Origin: JBMONI01 sp049324575 | Lineage (GTDB): Bacteria > Omnitrophota > Omnitrophia > Omnitrophales > Aquincolibacteriaceae | Direction of reading: 5' to 3' | DNA length: 64,000 bases | Assembly: GCA_049324575.1 (NCBI GenBank) | Contig: JBMONI010000012.1 | Location: 1-64,000 of the forward strand | Part shown: positions 6,881 through 12,343 of the stretch, in pieces | How the letters are laid out: every line of letters starts with the position of its first letter | How positions within the stretch are numbered: position 1 is the first letter of the stretch | Program-made: the position numbers and the translations under genes | The notes under the pieces: generated by a model | The model's database searches: none | Told to the model about the DNA's origin: nothing | Seen by the model: the letters and a program-made list of their open reading frames with translations, nothing else

Positions 6881-7282
6881 CTAGTTGTGGGTCGTGTTCA
6901 GGAAGGTTACGTCTTTGATCCGGTCTTCTTCGTCATAAGTCACTTTAACGGTCTGCTTGGTGCCGTCCCAAACGGCCTCGGTCGGCGTTCCGATGATCTC
7001 CCAGATGAAAAGGGTGAAAACGTCGGCCGTCGCGTGGAAAAGAGCGCGGGTCGCTTTCGCGCCTCCGCTAAAGCCCTGGACGAACTGATAGACATCCACG
7101 CGCTCCCCGTTCTCCCGCTCCGTCGTGGCGGGCGCTCCGAAATGCGCCACCACGTTCTCACGCGCGATCCCCGCCGTCAGCACCTGCATGTTCTTTTTGC
7201 CGGGCTGCTTCAAAGCCATGACCACCGCGCATCCTGAGAACAGAAGCGAAAACAGGACAAGCAAGGCGATATTCCGTTTCAT
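6881..7282 (-). CDS. Small lipoprotein, SmpA/OmlA-like pattern
   Basis: This 133-aa protein starts MKRNIALLVLFSLLFSGC, with the lipid Cys at 18. The body has GIARENVVAHFGAPATTERENGERVDVYQF, which resembles the 'GxxxxxVxxxxGxP' turn of SmpA/BamE-like small lipoproteins, then TVKVTYDEEDRIKDV near the end. A longer reading to 7315 would put 11 charged residues before the signal, so I take the ATG at 7282, which has an upstream GAAAGG. It is gene two of the lipoprotein operon. The BamE-like idea is weak. Confidence 0.65.
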   Translation of the reverse strand: MKRNIALLVLFSLLFSGCAVVMALKQPGKKNMQVLTAGIARENVVAHFGAPATTERENGERVDVYQFVQGFSGGAKATRALFHATADVFTLFIWEIIGTPTEAVWDGTKQTVKVTYDEEDRIKDVTFLNTTHN

Positions 7283-7327
7283 CAGCCTTTCGCATTCCCT
7301 GAGCCGGTTATCCACAAAATCTCCCTT

Positions 7328-7900
7328 TCAACTCATCATCACGTCCGTTAAGGTATCGCGCACCGCATCGACAATGGCCTCGAGATCCTGCAGCATCATG
7401 GCGCGGGAATCGCCTCCGGTGATATCGCCCATAGCTGCGCCGGCACGGCGGTCGGCAAAAGCCAAAAGGATATTCCCGTTGCCATCGACGAGCTTGCCTT
7501 CGATCTGGACCACGCTTTTCCCGGCACCGCTGCCGATGAACCATCGCTCCGCGCGGCTTCCCGGGTCGAGTTTTGTGATCGCCGTCAGGAGCGCGTGGGT
7601 CGGCTGATCGTTCGGCGTAGCGACCTTCACATGAGGCACACCGGCAAGTTTGTCGCGAAGGGACTGCTCGAGGATCACTTGGGCGGTCTTAGGCGGAAGG
7701 GCATCATTAAAAACACCTCCTTCAGCCGTCGGAGGTTTGATCTCCAGCATCATCCGATCTTGCTTCAAACCCGGGGCGATGAAAACTTTTTCGAGATATT
7801 GGCCTTTTTGGAGTTGGGTGTAATCGGAAAGGAAACCGGTCGGATGGACATGGGCGCATCCCACAAGAATGAGCGCCGCGAGAACCCCATATCGTTTCAT
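7328..7900 (-). CDS. DUF3313/DUF4410-like lipoprotein
   Basis: This 190-aa lipoprotein begins MKRYGVLAALILVGCAHVHPTGFLSDYTQL. It has a lipobox LVGC (Cys15) followed directly by the DUF3313 hallmark GFLSDY. The second half (SVVQIEGKLVDGNGNILLAFADRRAGAAMG) is typical of DUF4410/DUF3313 proteins. It is the first gene of the five-lipoprotein operon and follows a good promoter at 7940-7968. The shared DUF3313 features with the last gene of the operon (4792-5433) suggest two related subunits. The function is unknown. Confidence 0.8.
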   Translation of the reverse strand: MKRYGVLAALILVGCAHVHPTGFLSDYTQLQKGQYLEKVFIAPGLKQDRMMLEIKPPTAEGGVFNDALPPKTAQVILEQSLRDKLAGVPHVKVATPNDQPTHALLTAITKLDPGSRAERWFIGSGAGKSVVQIEGKLVDGNGNILLAFADRRAGAAMGDITGGDSRAMMLQDLEAIVDAVRDTLTDVMMS

Positions 7901-7939
7901 ATTTGTTTGGGTCAATCCTTATTCTGATAAGGTTGGATA

Positions 7940-7968
7940 ACTATACACATTCCTCTTATTTCTTCCAA
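7940..7968 (-). promoter_or_regulatory. Promoter of the five-gene lipoprotein operon
   Basis: On the minus strand: TTGGAA (7963-7968), a 17-bp spacer and TATAGT (7940-7945). It lies about 40 bp before the first ATG at 7900. Gaps between the five genes are 13-45 bp, consistent with one transcript. Confidence 0.6.
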
Positions 7969-8021
7969 TATCTATTTTCAAAAAATCGGAGAATTTTTTA
8001 AGAAAGAAGGCAACGGCCCGA

Positions 8022-8399
8022 TCAGAATCGCTCGCCCCTCCCGGTCCGCCCGTCCCCGATCCAGCCCATGATGGCGCGAGTGATGATCCGGATCTCGGAC
8101 GGTGTGAGTTCACGGCCTCGAGGGATCCCGTACCACTTTTCGAGGCATTGGCGGCAGCAGGTTGCGGTGGCATGCTGGGCTTTGAAGACCGGGTGCCCTT
8201 TGAACGGGGTCTGTTTACCGTCTTTGGCGGGATGGGCCGGAGCAAGGCGTTCCCGGATAAAGTCTTCGGCATGACGCTCGACCGCCGCAAGTCCGACCCG
8301 TTCGATATATTCCAGGTCCTTGGGATCGAGTTTGAAGCGAGACCTGAATTTTGAACGCGCCAGGAGCTCCGCGCGGTTTGAGTCGGTGATCGCTGCCAT
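8022..8399 (-). CDS. DUF4186 family protein
   Basis: This 125-aa cytosolic protein carries the DUF4186 signature: KQTPFKGHPVFKAQHATATCCRQCLEKWYGIPRGRELT. The His/Cys set (H69, H76, C81, C82, C85) looks able to bind a metal, but no activity is known for the family. The length is normal for it. It lies alone between the lipoprotein operon and the antitoxin-like gene. Confidence 0.9.
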   Translation of the reverse strand: MAAITDSNRAELLARSKFRSRFKLDPKDLEYIERVGLAAVERHAEDFIRERLAPAHPAKDGKQTPFKGHPVFKAQHATATCCRQCLEKWYGIPRGRELTPSEIRIITRAIMGWIGDGRTGRGERF

Positions 8400-8479
8400 T
8401 CGTTACAAACATCAGCCCATGAGGCGATTAGGAAAAGCCCCCAGCCCTTCGGCATGGCGAGTCCCCTGATCGCTGGTAG

Positions 8480-8743
8480 CTAAAGGCTGCCTTGATCGTT
8501 CTTACCGTCTTTCTTGAAGTCCTTCATCATCTTGAGAAATTCGGCCTCCTGGCCGAGCTTGCGGAGCTCGGCCTTCGAGCGTTCCAGATATTCGGCGAAT
8601 TCCTCCCGGGAAGCGATCCCTTTGTCGGCCAGAAGAAGGATAAGCGCGTTCAGATAACTCAGGATCAAGTGGGAAGAGATGTTGAGCCTTTTTTCGAGCT
8701 CCGTCATCTTTTTTTTGAGCGCTTCGCTCTCTTGGGGGTTCAT
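8480..8743 (-). CDS. Small hypothetical helical protein
   Basis: This 87-aa, highly charged, helix-rich protein has a coiled-coil-like pattern (ALKKKMTELEKRLN, then ERSKAELRKLGQEAEFLKMMKDFKK). The ATG at 8743 overlaps the TGA of the antitoxin gene by one base (TGATG), with AGGAG seven bases upstream, so translation is coupled. The in-frame GTG at 8746 is an alternative start. The function is unknown; the coupling suggests a partner of the upstream HigA-like protein. Confidence 0.65.
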   Translation of the reverse strand: MNPQESEALKKKMTELEKRLNISSHLILSYLNALILLLADKGIASREEFAEYLERSKAELRKLGQEAEFLKMMKDFKKDGKNDQGSL

Positions 8744-9072
8744 CACAGGCTCCTTTTATTTTTAAATGCCCTCTTTTTTCCCTTTCCGGCGACCGTTTCA
8801 AAATGAAGTCCGGCTTTCTGAAGCACCCGCATAATATTGCCAAGACCGGGATTACCGCGGCCCGACAGCATTTTATAAAGGCTCACACGATGGACCCCGC
8901 TCGCTTGGGCGATATGGGTCATACCCCCACAAGCCTCGATCACATTCCGGAGCGCGAGCAGGAAAGCTTTGGGGTCCCCCGCTTCGAGCGAAGCGCTGAG
9001 ATACTCCGCCGCCTCCTCCGGATCTTTCAGGGACCGAAGCAATGCGTCGCGGTAACTTACAGCCGGTTTCAT
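8743..9072 (-). CDS. HigA-2-type antitoxin-like DNA-binding protein
   Basis: This 109-aa protein begins MKPAVSYRDALLRSLKDPEEAAEYLSASLEAGDP..., the typical start of addiction-module antidote proteins of the HigA-2 type. An HTH follows (MTHIAQASGVHRVSLYKMLSGRGNPGLGNIMRVL). Such proteins neutralise a RelE/HigB-type toxin and repress their own operon. The start codon overlaps the stop codon of a short remnant resembling a toxin C-terminus (9069-9125). No intact toxin gene is present, so this is an orphan antitoxin. Confidence 0.85.
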   Translation of the reverse strand: MKPAVSYRDALLRSLKDPEEAAEYLSASLEAGDPKAFLLALRNVIEACGGMTHIAQASGVHRVSLYKMLSGRGNPGLGNIMRVLQKAGLHFETVAGKGKKRAFKNKRSL

Positions 9073-9125
9073 GCTCTTTTCCTCAAGTAGTCCGCCCAAT
9101 ATTCCTGAGCGAGTTCTATGGCCTG
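9069..9125 (-). pseudogene. Remnant of a RelE/HigB-like toxin C-terminus
   Basis: In frame with the antitoxin junction, the minus strand encodes QAIELAQEYWADYLRKRA followed by TGA overlapping the antitoxin ATG (ATGA). This resembles C-terminal ends of RelE/HigB killer proteins. Upstream the frame runs into a hairpin and then a TAA next to the stop codon of the release-factor-like gene, with no start codon. I read it as a toxin gene whose 5' part was deleted. The fragment is very short, so the assignment rests on context. Confidence 0.45.
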
Positions 9126-9157
9126 CCCGCTGTGCCTACCGGGTATGGACAGCGGGC
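9125..9157. terminator. Hairpin after the release-factor-like gene
   Basis: GCCCGCTGT (9125-9133) and ACAGCGGGC (9149-9157) are perfect 9-bp arms just beyond the stop codon of the gene ending at 9162. There is no clear T-run on the minus strand, so termination would be weak or need other factors. Confidence 0.45.
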
Positions 9158-9161
9158 GGGT

Positions 9162-9578
9162 TTAATCATTTTCTCGGACCGGGCGGCGAAGGCGTTTTTT
9201 AGTGCCGTGCGCGCTCTTTTGATCGAGCATTTTGGCTTTCGCCCGGCGCGAGCGGCGGCGTTTTTGGCGCCGGATCTTCGCGATGCGGGCCGCTTCCGCA
9301 CTCTCGCGGCCGCGCACGAGGGCATCGATCCGGGCCAAAAGAATGCGCCTTGCGAAATAGCGGTTCATGGCCTGCGAGCGGTCATTCTGGCATTTGACGA
9401 CAAGGCCGCTTGGAAGATGCCGGAGGACGACACAGCTTGCGACCTTGTTGACGTTCTGACCACCCGGCCCGCCTGAACGGACGAACGATTCTTCGATATC
9501 CCGTTCGCGGATCCCGAGCCGTTCCATCTCGAGCCGGAGAGCGGCTTCCTTGTCGGAAGAAACCGGAAAAGAGCTCAT
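9162..9578 (-). CDS. Release-factor-like peptidyl-tRNA hydrolase (GGQ domain)
   Basis: This 138-aa protein is a solo RF-1 domain: SFVRSGGPGGQNVNKVASCVVLRHLPSGLVVKCQNDRSQ holds the GGQ motif that catalyses ester hydrolysis on the ribosome. The Arg/Lys-rich tail (KIRRQKRRRSRRAKAKML) resembles those of ArfB/YaeJ-type and other stand-alone rescue factors that bind the empty mRNA channel. The N-terminal codon-recognition domain of true release factors is absent. I take ATG 9578 (MSSFPVSSDKEAAL); a longer reading adds a non-conserved hydrophobic tail. It probably rescues stalled ribosomes. Confidence 0.88.
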   Translation of the reverse strand: MSSFPVSSDKEAALRLEMERLGIRERDIEESFVRSGGPGGQNVNKVASCVVLRHLPSGLVVKCQNDRSQAMNRYFARRILLARIDALVRGRESAEAARIAKIRRQKRRRSRRAKAKMLDQKSAHGTKKRLRRPVREND

Positions 9579-9634
9579 GGGGGGATTATAGGAGAGCGGA
9601 GGAAGGAGCACAAGAGCACAAGGAGAAAGGAGCA

Positions 9635-9674
9635 TGACAGTATGTCAGTATGTCAGTATGACAGTATGGCAGTA
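9635..9674. repeat. Tandem repeat, five copies of 8 bp
   Basis: Five consecutive units of TGNCAGTA (TGA, TGT, TGT, TGA, TGG + CAGTA) lie at 9635-9674 in the spacer upstream of the release-factor-like gene. The copies differ only at the third base. Confidence 0.9.
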
Positions 9675-9716
9675 TAAGAAAATGATGGAATGGCAGGATG
9701 AGAGCACGACAAAATC

Positions 9717-9751
9717 CCACCCCGGAGGTGCGCAACCCGCCCCCGGGGTGG
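9717..9751. terminator. GC-rich hairpin after the small exported peptide
   Basis: CCACCCCGG (9717-9725) and CCGGGGTGG (9743-9751) form a perfect 9-bp stem. It lies 20 bp after the stop codon of the minus-strand gene ending at 9771. No T-run follows. Confidence 0.4.
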
Positions 9752-9770
9752 AATGAGAAGTTCAAGCCGG

Positions 9771-9923
9771 TCAACTCGCCGGCGTCTGTGTTTCTGTCTG
9801 CGTTCCCTCTTCCGTCGCAGGCGGAAGATCCTCCGTCTTTTTCGACCCGCACGCCAACGCGGACACCGAACCCGCAAAGACCGCTGTGATGACTAGGACT
9901 GCGATAAGAGTTTTTTTCGACAT
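9771..9923 (-). CDS. Short exported peptide, 50 aa
   Basis: MSKKTLIAVLVITAVFAGSVSALACG is a signal peptide with a possible lipobox-like ALACG, followed by an acidic, Thr/Glu-rich tail ending QTETQTPAS. The upstream GGAGGAT (complement of 9927-9933) supports the start at 9923. The first residues closely match those of the DUF4214-like protein at 11971-12222 (MSKKTLTALLITTTVLTG), so both may descend from a common exported cassette. I do not know the function. Confidence 0.6.
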   Translation of the reverse strand: MSKKTLIAVLVITAVFAGSVSALACGSKKTEDLPPATEEGTQTETQTPAS

Positions 9924-10000
9924 AAATCCTCCTTGGATGAGATCCTTGACTTGGAGCTTATTGTAAAGGACGTGGCAAGAAAACCGGATAAGTTCCCGCG

Positions 10001-10060
10001 GCAGACCCGCTGCCCGAGAAGCCTGAGAGGCCCAAGCGCCGGATCGGATTTCATACGGAA
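10001..10060 (+). pseudogene. Remnant of an ORF6N gene 3' end
   Basis: The plus strand encodes ...EKPERPKRRIGFHTE, matching the C-terminal KPKRQIGFHT of the intact ORF6N protein at 3393-3914. DNA similarity continues through the following spacer into hairpin R4. The rest of the gene is missing and a TAA in the same frame lies just upstream. I read it as the left-over end of a lost or decayed copy of the cassette. Confidence 0.6.
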
Positions 10061-10141
10061 GGGCGCAAAGACGCATGTGCCTTATACCGTCGGCGCCTAT
10101 TCCTCCCCCTCATCAAACCCCCGGGGCTTGAGGAGGGTGCC
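10040..10141. repeat. Dispersed repeat R4 with 3'-end hairpin
   Basis: This closely resembles R2. It contains catgtgccttataccgtc, then gcgcctattcct, then a hairpin CCCTC-ATCAAACCCC / GGGGCTTGAG-GAGGG. Where R2 has TTATC/GATAA, R4 has CTCAT/TTGAGGAG, so pairing is largely kept by paired changes. It ends 25 bp after the stop codon of the SGNH hydrolase gene. Confidence 0.75.
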
Positions 10142-10165
10142 CGCCTCCGGGACGGGAGGAGAAGG

Positions 10166-10963
10166 CTACGCTCGGTCGGCGATTCCCTTGATATCCGTCT
10201 CGTCCCCGGTCCCCTGGATGACACTGACGATCCTCTGGGCCAAAAGCGGCGCGACGCGGCGCGAAAAAGTCTCGTTCGGATGCGAGTCCTCACGGCCCGC
10301 GGCATAGGCCGGCTTCACGTAAAGGCCCCCTTCCGTTTCCAGCTCCCGGAAATCCCACACATAGATGTTATCGCCTTTTTCATCCCATTCGCTCCGGACC
10401 CATTCGAAGAAGGCCTTCGCGCGCGCCGCTTGCTCGGGCGTCGTCGAGCTCTTGACCTGGGCCGCGCCGGTCCAGACGACGAAGCGTTGGGCCGGGAACT
10501 GGCGCATCTTTTCCTTGAGGGCTTCGTACTGGAGCTTGTAATTCTCGATCCGCTTCTCCGCCGAGCCGATATCCGGACTGCCCGTATCTTCCTCGATATC
10601 ACTCACCGGGAAACAGTGTTTCCAGACGATCACGTCGTAGTCGCGCGTAAGGAGTTCCAGGGTCGGCTCTTCTTTGAAAGGTTTCATTCCGGCATGCCGG
10701 ACCCAGAGATTCCAGTAATCGTACGGATAATTCTCCCAGCCGTAGGGAGAATCCTTCGGGAAAGCCCGCTCGGTGATCTGATAATTTTTGCCTTCGCGCT
10801 CGTTGTACCCGGTGAACCACTCGCCAACGCCGCCGTTCCAGACGTTCTCGCCCGTGCTGTGGTGTAAAAGGACCATGCGGACCTCATCCCCCATCGGTTC
10901 GGCGGAAAACGCGGGGCCGGCCGCCATGCTAAGGAAAAGAAGCAAGCCGAGAAAAAGCTTCAT
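10166..10963 (-). CDS. Exported SGNH/GDSL-like hydrolase
   Basis: This 265-aa protein has a clear signal peptide (MKLFLGLLLFLSMAAGPAFSA). The mature part starts with VRMVLLHHSTGENVWNG, where HxSTG fits the block-I Ser nucleophile region of SGNH enzymes. VVWTGAAQ is the third block. The C-terminal REDSHPNETFSRRVAP fits the block-V DxxH pair. It probably cleaves esters on extracytoplasmic glycans or peptidoglycan. GGAGG seven bases before the ATG confirms the start. Confidence 0.75.
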   Translation of the reverse strand: MKLFLGLLLFLSMAAGPAFSAEPMGDEVRMVLLHHSTGENVWNGGVGEWFTGYNEREGKNYQITERAFPKDSPYGWENYPYDYWNLWVRHAGMKPFKEEPTLELLTRDYDVIVWKHCFPVSDIEEDTGSPDIGSAEKRIENYKLQYEALKEKMRQFPAQRFVVWTGAAQVKSSTTPEQAARAKAFFEWVRSEWDEKGDNIYVWDFRELETEGGLYVKPAYAAGREDSHPNETFSRRVAPLLAQRIVSVIQGTGDETDIKGIADRA

Positions 10964-10984
10964 AGGAAACCTCCGGAAAAAACG

Positions 10985-11085
10985 AGTTCATAACTGAGAA
11001 TTAAGAATTGAAAGCTTTAACCTCGAACAAAGCTTTTTGATCGCTTGTTTTTAATTCTTAATTTGTAATTATTAATTATTACTTT
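10985..11085. repeat. AT-rich inverted-repeat spacer A
   Basis: Left arm AGAATTAAGAATTGAAAGCTTT and right arm AAAGCTTTTTG...AATTCTTAATT are complementary and enclose a short GC part. It lies between two minus-strand genes. Three spacers of the same type follow (12232-12340, 13760-13860, 15290-15400). Confidence 0.6.
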
Positions 11086-11095
11086 CCTCTCGCCG

Positions 11096-11314
11096 CTATT
11101 TCCGCCTCAGGGCCGCGGCGCGGATCTTCGCGAGGGTCCGCTTCGAATGTTTGCGCCCGAACATCGGATTCTTCCTGCCGCGTTTCGACAAGCTGATCTT
11201 TCGCTTCGCGGCGGCGGAATGTTTTTTTCCGTAGAACGGGTTCCGTTTCCCCCGGCTTTTCAAACTCATTTTTTTCAAAACAGCAGCGCTGAACTTTTTT
11301 CCTTTGAACCCCAT
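11096..11314 (-). CDS. Stand-alone NUMOD3-repeat protein
   Basis: This 72-aa, Lys/Arg-rich protein is composed almost only of NUMOD3-like units. The repeated pattern is K(G/R)xKHSaaxxxKiSlskRGrkNPmfGrKHS. Recognisable cores are SRGKRNPFYGKKHS, KRGRKNPMFGRKHS and a shorter N-terminal FKGKKFS. NUMOD3 motifs normally sit behind GIY-YIG or HNH homing endonuclease domains and contact DNA. No nuclease domain is present here or next door. AAGGAGG upstream of the ATG shows it is a real, well-translated gene. It is probably a tiny DNA-binding protein. Confidence 0.75.
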   Translation of the reverse strand: MGFKGKKFSAAVLKKMSLKSRGKRNPFYGKKHSAAAKRKISLSKRGRKNPMFGRKHSKRTLAKIRAAALRRK

Positions 11315-11353
11315 AAGCTCCTCCTTGGGTTGAAAATACGGCCAAAGATGCCT

Positions 11354-11974
11354 TTACCGTAGCTCAGGACCGTCGATCGCGCAAGGAAAAATCCGGCGGA
11401 AGAACGGAAGGGAGAAAAGGGTTTTTTCAAGCATGACGGGAAGCGTCAAACCGAAAAGCGCCCCGCCCAGAACGTCGAGCGGAAAATGCGCCCCGACATA
11501 AATGCGCGTAAGGCCGATCCAGGCGGCGAGAACATAAAGGAACCCGAACCGGTTTCCGTAAAGCCGGTTCACGACGACCGCAAGCGCGAAAGCAAAAAAA
11601 GTGTGGCCGGAGGGAAAAGCGTTCGTCGTTTCCATGCTGAAGAGGACCCTCAAAGCCACTTCGCCCCGGTCGCGGGCCTCATAAAAATACTCCCAGGGGC
11701 GCGGGCGGCCCACGATCTCCTTCAGAAGCCGGTTAGCCCCGGCCGCAAGCGCGACCTGCGACGTAATATAAGCAAAATGGGCCCAGGCCGTCCTGCGCTC
11801 CTTCCAGATCAGAAGAAATAGCAACACGAGCGGCAAGGCGATCGCCTGCGCGCCAAGGAAGGTCGGCCAGCCGAGGAAATAATCCAGAACGGGCCGGCTC
11901 CAACCGTGGATCACAAGAAAGGTCTTTTCGTCCCAATCGAGAACCCCGCTGAAAAAAGCCCGTCCCATATTCAT
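11354..11974 (-). CDS. PAP2-family membrane phosphatase
   Basis: This 206-aa protein has several membrane helices. All three PAP2 motifs are present: C1 KEIVGRPRP, C2 FPSGHTF and C3 TRIYVGAHFPLDVLGG. The His in PSGH and the GAHFPLD His form the phosphatase active site. Likely substrates are undecaprenyl pyrophosphate or other lipid phosphates at the outer face of the inner membrane. The ATG at 11974 overlaps the TGA of the upstream small gene (ATGA), so the two are translationally coupled; a longer frame to 12034 is therefore rejected. Confidence 0.92.
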   Translation of the reverse strand: MNMGRAFFSGVLDWDEKTFLVIHGWSRPVLDYFLGWPTFLGAQAIALPLVLLFLLIWKERRTAWAHFAYITSQVALAAGANRLLKEIVGRPRPWEYFYEARDRGEVALRVLFSMETTNAFPSGHTFFAFALAVVVNRLYGNRFGFLYVLAAWIGLTRIYVGAHFPLDVLGGALFGLTLPVMLEKTLFSLPFFRRIFPCAIDGPELR

Positions 11975-12222
11975 GCGTTTTCCGCCTCCGCCGCTTCGCG
12001 AAAACCGACGCGCTCGACCTTGTCGATCCCCCATTTGTTCGCGGCCCAGGTCGTCCAGTGCTCGATCCCCACCGCGTCCCCTTCCCGCCCGAAATAGGTC
12101 CGGTAAAATCCCTCGATCTTTGCGCGATAGGCCTCGCGCTTGGCCTGATAATAGGCCTGATAGGAAACACCGGTCAGGACCGTCGTAGTGATGAGCAGAG
12201 CTGTTAGCGTTTTTTTCGACAT
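11971..12222 (-). CDS. Small exported DUF4214-like protein
   Basis: This 83-aa protein has a signal-like N-terminus (MSKKTLTALLITTTVLTGVSYQ). Then comes a single unit IEGFYRTYFGREGDAVGIEHWTTWAANKWGIDKVERVGF, matching the DUF4214 pattern (LYrxxLGRepDxxGlxyW...). DUF4214 normally occurs as modules within large surface or S-layer-linked proteins, so one bare unit is unusual. It is coupled to the PAP2 gene by a 4-base overlap. Confidence 0.6.
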   Translation of the reverse strand: MSKKTLTALLITTTVLTGVSYQAYYQAKREAYRAKIEGFYRTYFGREGDAVGIEHWTTWAANKWGIDKVERVGFREAAEAENA

Positions 12223-12231
12223 AAGAAAGGA

Positions 12232-12340
12232 AATTAAGAACTAATAATTAAAAATTCAGGAAATATTTTTTGGATCGCTCCTATTTCTTTATTTTGAATT
12301 CTTAATTCTTAATTCTTAATTCTTAATTGTTAATTTTTCT
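12232..12340. repeat. AT-rich inverted-repeat spacer B with AATTCTT repeat
   Basis: The right part holds four tandem AATTCTT units (12297-12328). The left part holds AATTAAGAAC and AATTAAAAATT, which can pair with it around a central gatcgct. The same central word occurs in spacer A. Confidence 0.65.
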
Positions 12341-12343
12341 CGC

